Part shown: positions 8,063 through 16,937 of the stretch, in pieces
Position numbering within the stretch: the first letter of the stretch is position 1
Layout: each line of letters opens with the position of its first letter
Source: Marinobacter salinus
GTDB taxonomy: Bacteria > Pseudomonadota > Gammaproteobacteria > Pseudomonadales > Oleiphilaceae
NCBI RefSeq assembly: GCF_001854125.1
Contig: NZ_CP017715.1
Coordinates: 4,057,006 to 4,121,005 of the forward strand
Reading direction: 5' to 3'
DNA: 64,000 nucleotides
Notes under the pieces: generated by a model
What the model was told of the DNA's origin: nothing
Database searches by the model: none
Seen by the model: only the letters and a program-made list of their open reading frames with translations
Made by a program: the position numbers and the translations under genes

Positions 8063-8836
8063 ATGGGTCTGGCCAAACGCATTATTCCCTGCCTGGACGT
8101 GGACAAGGGTCGCGTGGTGAAGGGCGTTAACTTCGTTGATATACGGGACGCTGGCGATCCGGTTGAAGTTGCCCGTCGCTATAACGAACAGGGCGCGGAT
8201 GAAATCACCTTTCTCGATATCACGGCAAGCCACGAGAGTCGCGACACCACCTATGAAACCGTGGAGCGCATGGCGGCAGAGGTTTTTATACCGCTTACGG
8301 TTGGTGGCGGTGTGCGCACCGTGGATGATATTCGCAAGCTGCTCAATGCAGGGGCAGACAAGGTTTCCATAAATACGGCGGCGGTATTCAATCCGGAATT
8401 TGTTCGTGAAGCTGCCGGGCGTTTCGGCAGTCAATGTATTGTGGTGGCCATTGATGCCAAGCGGGTCAGTTCTGAGGGTGAGGAGCCTCGATGGGAGATC
8501 TTTACCCACGGCGGCCGCAAACCAACCGGTCTGGATGCCGTAGAGTGGGCCCGCAAGATGGTGGAAATGGGGGCTGGCGAGTTGTTGCTCACCAGTATGG
8601 ACCGCGATGGCACCAAGATCGGTTTTGATCTCGGGCTGACCCGCGCCATCAGCGACGCAGTGAGCGTGCCGGTGATTGCTTCAGGCGGTGTTGGCGAGCT
8701 TCAGCACCTGGCCGATGGTGTCACCAAAGGTGGTGCCGATGCGGTGCTTGCAGCGTCGATCTTTCACTTCGGCCAGCACTCAATTCCGGAGGCCAAAGCC
8801 TTCATGAAAGCCCAGGGTATTGAGGTCCGGGATTAG
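8063..8836 (+). CDS. hisF: Imidazole glycerol phosphate synthase, cyclase subunit
   Basis: The 257-residue barrel condenses PRFAR with ammonia to give IGP and AICAR. Catalytic Asp residues lie in IPCLDVDKGRVVKG and in VVAIDAKRV. Phosphate-binding turns GGGVRTVDD and ASGGVGELQHL are present. GAGGAG eight bases before ATG gives a strong start. The stop codon overlaps by four bases the end of the convergent yibQ-like gene, so the his transcript has no room for its own terminator there. Confidence 0.97.
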   Translation: MGLAKRIIPCLDVDKGRVVKGVNFVDIRDAGDPVEVARRYNEQGADEITFLDITASHESRDTTYETVERMAAEVFIPLTVGGGVRTVDDIRKLLNAGADKVSINTAAVFNPEFVREAAGRFGSQCIVVAIDAKRVSSEGEEPRWEIFTHGGRKPTGLDAVEWARKMVEMGAGELLLTSMDRDGTKIGFDLGLTRAISDAVSVPVIASGGVGELQHLADGVTKGGADAVLAASIFHFGQHSIPEAKAFMKAQGIEVRD

Positions 8837-9660
8837 CGTTTCTGTGCAAAGGCAGGTCGTATGGCCTGCTTTTCCCCTTCTGCAAACATCTCATGATTGC
8901 TGTTGCGCATCGCCCATAGCCCGCTAATGGTGGCTATTGCAACGCCTTGCTGGTCCAGCAGGGGCAGGTGTTTTTCCAGGTAGTCCACGGTCACCTTGTG
9001 TGGATGCCCGATAGCCACCGCACTGCCATTCTCTTTCGCCCGCTGAATCAGTAACTTGAACTGCTTGTCGACATACTCCTCGGTTTGCTGGTGGTCCAGG
9101 AAAACATCGCGCTTCAGATTGGGAATCTTATAAGCCGTAGCAACGTCGCTGGCAATCGAGGATGCAATGGTCCGACTGTCCACAAAGTAAACCGGGTAGC
9201 GGTTGAGTTCCTTCATCACCCAATCCATGGGCTGGAGCTGTTGGGTCAGCAGGCTGCCCATGTGGTTGTTGACGCCCTGCACGTGAGGAATCGACTGAAG
9301 GGCCCGTCGCAGGGTGGTGACCATGCTCTGTTCATCCATGTCGGGCGTTAGCCCGCCTGGTCCCAGGCCGAAATTGCGGGTATTGGCCATAGGGGCGTGC
9401 AGCATGATTTCCTTGTGTTGCCGCCAGGCCATCTGCGCGAGAGGCACTGTATGGCGCCGGTAGGGTAGAAATGCCAGAGTGAGGGGCTGGTCCATCCTGG
9501 CAAGCCGTTCACCCTCTTCCAGGTTGTGCCCCATGTCGTCAATGATGATGGCGATGGTGGGGGGCAGGGAAGTGGCAGCAGGGCGTTTAGCCGATTCGGC
9601 TGCTGCCACTGGTGCGGCCAGGGTTGCCGCTAGCAAGGTCAGAAGCGGGAACAATCTCAC
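8833..9660 (-). CDS. yibQ: Divergent polysaccharide deacetylase (YibQ-like)
   Basis: A 275-residue exported protein starts at GTG in a GTGA overlap with the ctpA stop. A signal peptide (about 1-21, ending VAAA) precedes the divergent deacetylase fold: IAIIIDDMGHN, LAFLPYRRHT, EIMLHAPM, GVNNHMGS, YFVDSRT and a late GSAVAIGHPH. Several metal-binding positions of classical NodB deacetylases are preserved. Substrate and activity are unknown for the family. Its place at the end of gpmI-envC-ctpA-yibQ suggests a cell-wall role. Confidence 0.85.
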   Translation of the reverse strand: MRLFPLLTLLAATLAAPVAAAESAKRPAATSLPPTIAIIIDDMGHNLEEGERLARMDQPLTLAFLPYRRHTVPLAQMAWRQHKEIMLHAPMANTRNFGLGPGGLTPDMDEQSMVTTLRRALQSIPHVQGVNNHMGSLLTQQLQPMDWVMKELNRYPVYFVDSRTIASSIASDVATAYKIPNLKRDVFLDHQQTEEYVDKQFKLLIQRAKENGSAVAIGHPHKVTVDYLEKHLPLLDQQGVAIATISGLWAMRNSNHEMFAEGEKQAIRPAFAQKR

Positions 9661-11078
9661 TGAGCGGTTCCCTGTGCCTTGGTATCGGTATCTGTCTGGT
9701 TTTTGCGATTAAGAATCTGGAGTCCCTTGAGCAGATTCAGGGCTGAGCGTAGCTGGTAGTCGCGGCTGGCCAACGATACCGTATCCGCATTGCTTTGCTC
9801 TTCACTCTGAGCCGGCTTTTTGCCTTCATTCTGGCCCTCAAGGTGGCCGGTGAGGTCTGCCTCGGTGAAGAACGGCTGGCTATCCAGCTCCTTAAGCTCG
9901 GCTGGGCGCACCAGAATATCCGGTTTAATGCCGGTTGCCTGGATAGAGCGCCCGTTTGGCGTGTAATAGCGGGCGGTCGTCATTTTGATAGCATGGGTCT
10001 CGTCGAGCGGAATGACCGTCTGAACGCTGCCTTTACCGAAGGACTGGGTGCCCATAATAACTGCGCGTTCTTGATCCTGGAGCGCGCCCGCGAGGATTTC
10101 CGACGCAGAGGCGGAGCCACCGTTAATTAACACCACAATGGGTGTTCCTGCCATGACATCGCCGGCCTTGGCGCTGAAGCGGAGTCGTGAGCTCTGAATA
10201 CGGCCTTCTGTGTAAACAATCAGGCCTTCGTCTAACAGTGCGTCGGCGGTTGCAACGGCTGCCTGCAGAACCCCTCCCGGGTTGTTGCGCAGATCAATGA
10301 CAAGACCGTCAAGGTCGCTGCCACGCTCTGCTTCCAGCTTGTTCAGAGCCTTCTGGAATTGATCACCGGTATCCGCCTGGAATTGCGTGATGCGAACGTA
10401 GCCGTAACCGTTGTCGACCATCCGCGATTTAACGCTGGTGACTTTTATGATGTCTCGCTTGACTTCAATTTCTATCGGGGCGCTCTCGCCCTCTCGCATA
10501 ATGGTCAGTGTCAGAATCGAGCCAGGCTTGCCGCGCATCAGCTTAACGGCTTCTTCGAGGCCCATGCCTTTTACCGGTTTCTCATCCAACTTGATGATCA
10601 GGTCACCGGCCTGAACGCCGGCTTTCTGGGCCGGAGTGTCATCGATCGGCGAGATGACTTTCACGAAACCGTTTTCCATTCCGACTTCAATGCCAAGGCC
10701 TCCGAACTCACCGGAAGTGCTCTCTTCCAGCTCTTCGTAGTCCTTGGGCGCGAGATAGGTGGAGTGGGGGTCCAGGTCAGAAAGCATGCCCTTGATGGCG
10801 CTTTCGAGGAGCTGGCGGTCGTCTACCTCTTCAACGTAGGCATCCTTGATGCGGCTGAAGACTTCGGTGAACTTGCGCAAGTCGTCCAGGGGCAGCTGTT
10901 GTTCCGGATCGGGAAGCTTGATTTCGACCCGCTCGCCACTTTGTACGCCTTCCAGAAGCTGCTGGGCGACGGGTTCTTTTTCCTGCGCGAGAGCGAGACC
11001 GGGGGATAGGACAAAACAGGTAGCGAGAGCGATGGAGCGCAAAGGAAAGGTCTGGAGATTATTTCTTACCCGTTTCAT
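9657..11078 (-). CDS. ctpA: S41 C-terminal processing peptidase CtpA
   Basis: A 473-residue periplasmic serine protease has a signal peptide (1-31, ending GLALA), a helical N-terminal region, a PDZ domain (about 95-180, GGLGIEVGMENGFVKVISP), and the S41 catalytic core. The nucleophile Ser is in NGGSASASEILAGAL and the base Lys in TQSFGKGSVQTVIPL. In Pseudomonas, CtpA degrades peptidoglycan cross-link hydrolases with a lipoprotein partner. It sits between envC and yibQ, all of which concern septal wall processing. The C-terminal tail is polar and low-complexity. Confidence 0.93.
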   Translation of the reverse strand: MKRVRNNLQTFPLRSIALATCFVLSPGLALAQEKEPVAQQLLEGVQSGERVEIKLPDPEQQLPLDDLRKFTEVFSRIKDAYVEEVDDRQLLESAIKGMLSDLDPHSTYLAPKDYEELEESTSGEFGGLGIEVGMENGFVKVISPIDDTPAQKAGVQAGDLIIKLDEKPVKGMGLEEAVKLMRGKPGSILTLTIMREGESAPIEIEVKRDIIKVTSVKSRMVDNGYGYVRITQFQADTGDQFQKALNKLEAERGSDLDGLVIDLRNNPGGVLQAAVATADALLDEGLIVYTEGRIQSSRLRFSAKAGDVMAGTPIVVLINGGSASASEILAGALQDQERAVIMGTQSFGKGSVQTVIPLDETHAIKMTTARYYTPNGRSIQATGIKPDILVRPAELKELDSQPFFTEADLTGHLEGQNEGKKPAQSEEQSNADTVSLASRDYQLRSALNLLKGLQILNRKNQTDTDTKAQGTAQ

Positions 11079-11173
11079 TCACATATCCTGTTTTTATTCC
11101 GGTAGTTGGGCTGATATCCCTGATTCACGACAGTATGGCGTTAGCGCGGGCGTTTGTCAGCCCTCAGAGAGTT

Positions 11174-12331
11174 TCAGTTTGACAGCCATCTCCTTGGGTT
11201 GTCCGGCTTGCCATTGTGACGCACTTCGAAATAGAGCGCGGGGTCGTCCGTGCCACCGGTCCGGCCGGCCAGGGCAATGGGTTCGCCTGCAGTTACCCAG
11301 TCTCCCGGGCTTGTGAACAGGCTGCTGCTGTGGCCATAGAGTGTCATGTAGCCGTCGCCATGATCAATTATGGTAATAAGACCAAAGCCCCTGAGCCAGT
11401 TGGCAAACACAACCCGCCCATAGTGTATCGCCTTCACTTCGGCATCTTCGTCTGTGCGGATAAGCAGGCCGTTACGACGAAGCTTGCCTTCCGCATAACG
11501 GTCCCCAAATCCGCTCAGGACTTTGCCCCGTGCCGGCCAGGGAAGTTTGTCACGCAGTGAGCGGAACGGTTTCGATTCGTTCGGTGAAGGGATGCTGGCG
11601 ATCGCCTGCTGGACGTCTTTCAGCAGTTTCTCAAGTCGTTTGCGATCGGATTCGAGGTCTTCCCGCTCCCCACGCCTGTTTAGAATATCGGACTTCAGCG
11701 CTGCCAGGGTCTGCTGACGCTCCTTCCGGGAGTTCGCCAGTTGCTCTTGTCGCTTGGCCACATCGACTTCCGTTCGAGCCAGTTCGGCTCGCGTGGCCTG
11801 CACCTCGGCCCGGGCTTTCTTGAGATCCTGCAGGCTTTTTCTGAAGGCCTCAAGGCGCTCGACCGTATCCCGGCTGAGGTATTCGTAATAGGTCATGGTC
11901 CGGGCGACCTTGTCCGGATCGATTTCGTTCAGAAGAACCTTGACGGCGGGGGCATCACCTTCCATCCATGCCGCCCGGATCTGCCGTTTCAGGCTTTCCC
12001 TTTGACGGTCGAGTGTGCGGGTGAGCGTCTGTTCTTCCTGCTCCAGTTCGCCCAGACGTTGCTGCTGTTCCCGGGCCCTGGCCCGAAGAGAGCGGCGTTC
12101 ACGGGTCAGGCGGCTGATCGTGCGCTCGGCCGCAGCCAGCTGGCGCTCCAGTGCGGAGCGGTCTTCTTCAGCATCCGCCAGCCACTCGTCGATGTCCTCA
12201 ATGCGTTCCTTGAGGCTCTCGATCTGGGCTGGCGTTACCTCTTCCTGGGCAACTGCCGGCGTTGCGACTGCGAGCAGGGCAAACGCCAGCATCGGAATAA
12301 GCTGAAACAAAGTTATTGGTCTTGCAGTCAA
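11174..12331 (-). CDS. envC: EnvC-type murein hydrolase activator
   Basis: A 385-residue periplasmic protein has a signal peptide (to about residue 27), a long coiled coil rich in Arg, Glu, Gln and Leu (about 30-235), and a C-terminal LytM/M23 domain. The LytM domain looks degenerate: the N-terminal metal His position reads GLLIRTDED and the final HxH position reads LYFEVRHNGKP. This matches EnvC, which activates amidases rather than cutting peptidoglycan. The frame begins TTG in a TTGA overlap with the gpmI stop, implying coupling; an ATG 13 codons in (12292) is an alternative. It precedes ctpA by 95 bp. Confidence 0.92.
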   Translation of the reverse strand: MTARPITLFQLIPMLAFALLAVATPAVAQEEVTPAQIESLKERIEDIDEWLADAEEDRSALERQLAAAERTISRLTRERRSLRARAREQQQRLGELEQEEQTLTRTLDRQRESLKRQIRAAWMEGDAPAVKVLLNEIDPDKVARTMTYYEYLSRDTVERLEAFRKSLQDLKKARAEVQATRAELARTEVDVAKRQEQLANSRKERQQTLAALKSDILNRRGEREDLESDRKRLEKLLKDVQQAIASIPSPNESKPFRSLRDKLPWPARGKVLSGFGDRYAEGKLRRNGLLIRTDEDAEVKAIHYGRVVFANWLRGFGLITIIDHGDGYMTLYGHSSSLFTSPGDWVTAGEPIALAGRTGGTDDPALYFEVRHNGKPDNPRRWLSN

Positions 12332-13875
12332 CCGATTTTAACCAGGCTGTGCCCGGTCATCTCCCCGGGCTGCTTCAGGCCCATAAGCGCCAGTAGAGAC
12401 GGTGCCACATCGCTCAGGCTGCCATCATTCAGGAGGCTGATGTTGCGGTGCCCGGTATAGACGAGGGGGACCGGGCCAATGGTGTGGGCGGTATGGACCT
12501 GGCCGGAGTCCGGGTCGGTCATCTGCTCGCAGTTACCGTGGTCCGCTGTAATCAGGGCTTCACCACCTACCTCGTCAAGCGCTTCCACCACGCGTTGTAC
12601 GCAGTGGTCGAGGCATTCGGCGGCCTTGATGGCGGCGTCCAGTTTGCCGGTGTGGCCTACCATGTCGCCGTTGGCGTAATTGCATACCACCAGGTCGTAC
12701 TTTCCGCTCTTGATGGCTTCAACCAGTTTGTCGGTAACTTCCGGTGCGCTCATTTCCGGTTGCAAATCATAAGTGGCGACCTTGGGAGACGGCACCAGAA
12801 TGCGATCTTCTCCTTCGAACGGCGTCTCCAGGCCACCATTGAAGAAGAAGGTGACGTGTGCGTACTTCTCTGTTTCCGCGATTCGCAGCTGGGTCTTTCC
12901 CTGTTTCGCCATGTATTCGCCGAGGCCGTTGTTCAGTTGCTCGGGCGGATAAGCGCAGTCTGCCTTGATATCAGCCGCGTACTCCGTGAGTGTCACAAAA
13001 TCGGCGAGTTCCGGGTGCTTGCGGCGGTCAAAACCTTCGAAGTCTTTTTCGACAAACGTGCGCGTCATTTCCCGGGCACGGTCGGCGCGGAAATTCATAA
13101 ACAGCACGGTGTCACCATCGTTGATAGTGCCTTCGGGTTCGCCGGCTGCGTGAATCCGGGTTGGTGCCACAAACTCGTCGTTCTCTCCCCGCTCGTAGGC
13201 CTGTTCCAATCCGTTAACGGGATCGGCAGCGGTATACTTCGCAGTGCCCTGGGTCATCAGATTGTAAGCTGCTTCCACGCGATCCCAGCGATTGTCCCGG
13301 TCCATAGCGTAGTAGCGGCCAACGATTGAAGCGACCCGACCAACGCCCAGGTCACTGAGTTTGGCTGCCGCCTTTTCCAGTGACGGTCTGGCGCTGCGAG
13401 GAGGCATGTCCCGGCCATCCAGGAAAGCGTGGATGTAGACTTCTTTGGCGCCGCGGGAGGCTGCCAGTTCAGCGGCGGCCAGAATGTGGTCTTCGTGGCT
13501 GTGGACGCCACCCGGGGACAAAAGCCCCATCAGGTGAACGGCGCGGTCGCTGCTTACGGCCTTGTCGATGGCAGAGCAAAGCACTTCATTTTTCTGGAAA
13601 TCGCCGTCTTCAAGGTCTTTGTCGATACGAGTGAGGCTTTGATAAACCACGCGGCCAGCGCCCAGATTCATATGGCCAACTTCGGAGTTGCCCATCTGGC
13701 CCTGTGGCAGGCCGACAAACATACCCGAGGTATTGATCAGGGTCTTTGGCTGGTTTTGCCACAGTTTGTCCCAGAACGGGGTGCTGGCATTGCTGATGGC
13801 GTTGTCCTCAGCGGGGTCACGATAGCCCCAGCCGTCCAGGATAATCAGTGCAGTCGGCTTGCGCGTCGCAGTCAT
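12328..13875 (-). CDS. gpmI: 2,3-bisphosphoglycerate-independent phosphoglycerate mutase
   Basis: The 515-residue Mn-dependent enzyme interconverts 3- and 2-phosphoglycerate. It has the alkaline-phosphatase-like metal site LIILDGWGYR at the start, the nucleophile Ser64 in QMGNSEVGHMNLGAGR, and late metal ligands in ADHGNCEQM and TAHTIGPVP. ATG 13875 is preferred over the GTG one codon upstream. It leads the envC-ctpA-yibQ operon, an arrangement shared with pseudomonads and partly with E. coli. Confidence 0.97.
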   Translation of the reverse strand: MTATRKPTALIILDGWGYRDPAEDNAISNASTPFWDKLWQNQPKTLINTSGMFVGLPQGQMGNSEVGHMNLGAGRVVYQSLTRIDKDLEDGDFQKNEVLCSAIDKAVSSDRAVHLMGLLSPGGVHSHEDHILAAAELAASRGAKEVYIHAFLDGRDMPPRSARPSLEKAAAKLSDLGVGRVASIVGRYYAMDRDNRWDRVEAAYNLMTQGTAKYTAADPVNGLEQAYERGENDEFVAPTRIHAAGEPEGTINDGDTVLFMNFRADRAREMTRTFVEKDFEGFDRRKHPELADFVTLTEYAADIKADCAYPPEQLNNGLGEYMAKQGKTQLRIAETEKYAHVTFFFNGGLETPFEGEDRILVPSPKVATYDLQPEMSAPEVTDKLVEAIKSGKYDLVVCNYANGDMVGHTGKLDAAIKAAECLDHCVQRVVEALDEVGGEALITADHGNCEQMTDPDSGQVHTAHTIGPVPLVYTGHRNISLLNDGSLSDVAPSLLALMGLKQPGEMTGHSLVKIG

Positions 13876-13982
13876 CACTTCGTCCGGTTGGTTGGAAAAG
13901 TTAATAAAGGGGAGCGCAGATTCTAACCGTTTTCATTTACACAAGCCATGTTGACCGCCTTCTGTGACTGCGCCGGTGTGTG

Positions 13983-13988
13983 TATAAT
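13983..13988 (+). promoter_or_regulatory. -10 element before rhodanese-like gene
   Basis: A perfect TATAAT lies 30 bp before the start codon. The nearest good -35 (TTGACC at 13951) is too far away (26 bp); TTCTGT at 13960 gives 17 bp spacing but a poor match. The promoter faces away from gpmI. Confidence 0.45.
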
Positions 13989-14017
13989 CCTGCCAAATTA
14001 TTTTCCAGGGTACTTTC

Positions 14018-14434
14018 ATGGACCGCTTGTTTGAATTTGTTGTTAACCACTACATTCTTGTCGCGCTGTTTGTGGCCTTTTTGCTCGCCATCCTGTTCCT
14101 TGAGTCCCGCCGGGGCGGTACCAAGATATCGGCCCAGGGTGCGGTCAATCTGATCAACAAGGACGAAGCAGTGGTTGTGGATATCCGGGATCGGAAGGAA
14201 TTCGGAGAGGGGCGCATCACCGGCTCTATTAACATCCCTCTGAACAGCTTGAAGAGCCGCGTTTCAGAATTGAACAAGTTCAAGGAAAAGCAGATTATCG
14301 TTGCCGACAAGATGGGCCAGCATTCCGCCATGGCGGTCAAGCAGCTTAATGCCGAAGGCTTCGGCAACGTTGTGCGTCTTAACGGTGGCATCAGCGACTG
14401 GAAAGCGAGCAATCTGCCGCTGGTTAAAAAGTAA
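14018..14434 (+). CDS. Membrane-anchored rhodanese-like protein lacking catalytic Cys
   Basis: A 138-residue protein has one N-terminal membrane helix (about 9-28) and a rhodanese domain (about 38-135) with DIRDRKEFGEGRITGSINIP and a C-terminal RLNGGISDW. The active-site loop reads VADKMGQHSA. Pseudomonas homologues read VCKxGQH there as I recall them, so the catalytic Cys appears replaced by Asp97. Sulfurtransfer is therefore unlikely and a structural or binding role more so. Pseudomonads place grxC between this gene and secB; here secB follows directly after 140 bp. Confidence 0.85.
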   Translation: MDRLFEFVVNHYILVALFVAFLLAILFLESRRGGTKISAQGAVNLINKDEAVVVDIRDRKEFGEGRITGSINIPLNSLKSRVSELNKFKEKQIIVADKMGQHSAMAVKQLNAEGFGNVVRLNGGISDWKASNLPLVKK

Positions 14435-14574
14435 GGCCGGTCAGGGCTCTTGATCTGGAGCGCAATCTGCCGCACTGTTTCACATAAGCTGGCGGTGTCG
14501 CGAAGTAAACTGTTCCGGCAGCAAACCTCATAACAACGGGCCCAAGCCCATGATCGAGAACGAAAGGACTGAAA

Positions 14575-15078
14575 ATGGCTGAGAATCAGCAAGCCGCAGC
14601 AGGCACTGAAAACGAGAACCAACCCCAGTTTGCCCTTCAGCGGATCTATGTGAAGGACCTGTCTTTTGAATCACCCAATTCCCCAACGGTGTTTCAGGAG
14701 CAGTGGAAGCCACAGGTTAATCTGGATCTGAACACCTCGCACAACAAAGTAAGCGAGAACCAGTACGAAGTGGTCCTGTCCCTGACGGTCACCGCAAAGG
14801 TCGGTGAGAAAGTTGCTTACATCGTTGAGATCCAGCAGGCAGGCGTATTTCTGGTGCAAAGCATAGAAGGTGCGCAGCTGGGTCAGATGCTGGGAGCCTA
14901 CTGCCCGACTATCCTCTTTCCCTATGCGCGCGAAGCCATTGATGGTGTTGTTGGCAAGGGCAGTTTCCCTGCGCTTATGCTCGCCCCGGTAAACTTCGAT
15001 GCGATCTATGCCCAGGCACTGAAGCGCAAGCAGGAAGAAGCTGCTGGCGAAGCCAAGGAAGAGCAGAAGACTCATTAA
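14575..15078 (+). CDS. secB: Protein-export chaperone SecB
   Basis: A 167-residue acidic chaperone holds preproteins unfolded for SecA. Family signatures include FALQRIYVKDLSFESPNSP, the WKPQVNLDLNT strand, a central AYIVEIQQAGVFL segment and CPTILFPYAREAI. Both ends are charged tails. AAAGGA lies seven bases before the ATG. A strong bidirectional terminator follows 26 bp after the stop. Confidence 0.97.
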   Translation: MAENQQAAAGTENENQPQFALQRIYVKDLSFESPNSPTVFQEQWKPQVNLDLNTSHNKVSENQYEVVLSLTVTAKVGEKVAYIVEIQQAGVFLVQSIEGAQLGQMLGAYCPTILFPYAREAIDGVVGKGSFPALMLAPVNFDAIYAQALKRKQEEAAGEAKEEQKTH

Positions 15079-15102
15079 TCCGGGCTTGGTGCGAAGAAGA
15101 AA

Positions 15103-15129
15103 AAAAACCGGCTTTTGCCGGTTTTTTTG
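15103..15129. terminator. Bidirectional terminator between secB and trmL
   Basis: AAACCGGC and GCCGGTTT form a perfect stem around TTTT, flanked by an A-run on the left and a T-run on the right, so it works in both directions. It separates convergent secB and trmL. Confidence 0.9.
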
Positions 15130-15148
15130 TGTCCGGGCCCAGGGTGAT

Positions 15149-15613
15149 CTAGCTGGCTCCGGTGAACCCCAGCTGTCGCCAGGCCTCATAAACCACCAGG
15201 GCGGCGGTATTTGACAGGTTCAGGCTTCGGCTTTCAGGTCGCATGGGTACGCGCAGGCAGTGGTCAGTCGGGAGAGACTCCCTGACAGCGGCTGGCAGGC
15301 CCCGGGTCTCGGGGCCAAACATCAGGTAGTCGCCTTCCTGGTAGCGTACTTCGTGGTAATGGTGGACGCCCTTGGTCGTGAGCCCGAATAACCGCCGTGG
15401 CTGTTCACTCTCCAGGAATGCCTGGTAGCTCTTGTGGACCCGTATGCTGGCATATTCACTGTAATCCAGGCCTGCGCGTCGCATCTGCTTGTCTTCCAGA
15501 GTGAAACCCAGGGGCTCAATCAGATGCAACAGGCAGCCGGTATTGGCGCAGAGCCGGATAATATTGCCGGTGTTCGGCGGTATTTCCGGCTCGTACAGCA
15601 CCACGTTCAGCAT
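15149..15613 (-). CDS. trmL: tRNA (cytidine/uridine-2'-O-)-methyltransferase TrmL
   Basis: The 154-residue SPOUT methyltransferase modifies the wobble ribose in tRNA-Leu isoacceptors. The start MLNVVLYEPEIPPNTGNIIR, the knot motif GPETRGLP and RPESRSLNLSNTAALVVYE are all present, and length matches E. coli TrmL. It lies 5 bp downstream of the thiolase gene on the same strand and is probably co-transcribed. Confidence 0.95.
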   Translation of the reverse strand: MLNVVLYEPEIPPNTGNIIRLCANTGCLLHLIEPLGFTLEDKQMRRAGLDYSEYASIRVHKSYQAFLESEQPRRLFGLTTKGVHHYHEVRYQEGDYLMFGPETRGLPAAVRESLPTDHCLRVPMRPESRSLNLSNTAALVVYEAWRQLGFTGAS

Positions 15614-15618
15614 GGAGA

Positions 15619-16797
15619 TCAGCGCTCAACAGCGAGGGCAACACCCATGCCGCCGCCGATACACAGGGTAGCCAGGCCCTTGTGTGCGTCACGGCGAACC
15701 ATCTCGTGCAGCAGGGAAACCAGAATACGGCAGCCGGACGCACCGATAGGGTGGCCCAGGGCGATCGCGCCGCCGTTAACATTGACCTTGCTGGTATCCC
15801 AGCCAAGATCCCGGTTTACGGAGATGGACTGGGCGGCAAATGCTTCGTTGGCTTCGATCAGGTCGAGGTCATCCACGCTCCAGCCGGCCAGTTTAAGGCA
15901 ACGCTGACTGGCGGGAATCGGACCTGTGCCCATGATGGTGGGGTCGACGCCGGCATTGGCGTGCGCCTTGAGCGTGGCAAGAGGAGTCAGGCCAAGCTCT
16001 TTGGCTTTCTCGGCACTGCACACCATGACAGCAGCCGCACCGTCGTTCAGCGACGACGCGTTGCCGGCCGTGACCGTACCATCTTTCTTGAATGCCGGCC
16101 GCAGCTTGCCCAGCCCTTCTCCGGTCACGCCATCTCGCGGACCTTCGTCGGTGTCTACGACAACCGCGTCGCCTTTACGCTGGGGGATAGATACAGGCAC
16201 GATCTGGCTGTCGAAATAACCCGCTTTCTGGGCGGCAACGGCCTTTTGCTGGGACGCTGCGGCGAAGTTATCCTGCTCTTCCCGGCTGATGCCGTATTTC
16301 TCGACTATGTTCTCGGCAGTCACACCCATGTGGTAGTCGTTGAAGGCATCCCAAAGACCATCCGTGATCATCGTGTCGATCATGGTCCAGTTGCCCATGC
16401 GCTGGCCGTTGCGGCTGTTGGGCAGTACGTGAGGGGCCTGGCTCATGCTCTCCTGACCACCGGCAATCATCAGTTCCGCGTCGCCGCAGCGGATGGCCTG
16501 CACCGCCATATGAACGGCTTTGAGGCCTGACCCGCAAACCTTGTTGATGGTCATGGCGGGTACGGAGGCCGGGAGGCCGGCATTGATAGAGGATTGGCGG
16601 GCCGGGTTCTGGCCACAGCCGGCCGTCAGGACCTGGCCGAGTACAACTTCATTTACCTGATTGCCGGCAACGCCGGTTTCTTCCAGGATGGCCTTTATAA
16701 CGGCGGTGCCGAGCTGGTCTGCACTCAGGCTGGACAGGCCGCCGCCAAAAGTTCCGATGGCAGTCCGCTTGGCAGCAACAATGACGACATCACGCAT
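15619..16797 (-). CDS. Acetyl-CoA C-acetyltransferase (thiolase)
   Basis: The 392-residue biosynthetic-type thiolase condenses or cleaves acetoacetyl-CoA. The acylated Cys is in NKVCGSGLKAV (about residue 88), the active-site His in GGAIALGHPIGASG and the second Cys in LCIGGGMG. NEAFAAQ is present. Length and motifs match AtoB/PhaA. Adjacent genes (SDR reductase, trmL) give no pathway context, so acetoacetate metabolism and other thiolase roles cannot be separated here. Confidence 0.93.
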   Translation of the reverse strand: MRDVVIVAAKRTAIGTFGGGLSSLSADQLGTAVIKAILEETGVAGNQVNEVVLGQVLTAGCGQNPARQSSINAGLPASVPAMTINKVCGSGLKAVHMAVQAIRCGDAELMIAGGQESMSQAPHVLPNSRNGQRMGNWTMIDTMITDGLWDAFNDYHMGVTAENIVEKYGISREEQDNFAAASQQKAVAAQKAGYFDSQIVPVSIPQRKGDAVVVDTDEGPRDGVTGEGLGKLRPAFKKDGTVTAGNASSLNDGAAAVMVCSAEKAKELGLTPLATLKAHANAGVDPTIMGTGPIPASQRCLKLAGWSVDDLDLIEANEAFAAQSISVNRDLGWDTSKVNVNGGAIALGHPIGASGCRILVSLLHEMVRRDAHKGLATLCIGGGMGVALAVER

Positions 16798-16937
16798 GGA
16801 TTCTCTCCGGTTTGAAAGGGCGGGGACCTTGCTTTATCCGCGCCGGCAGGATGAAAAACTGCTGGCATTGTATCCGGAAAGCCCCGAGCGGCCAAAGAGG
16901 CTCCGGAAGTGACACGGTTGGACGGTTCCGAAAATGG

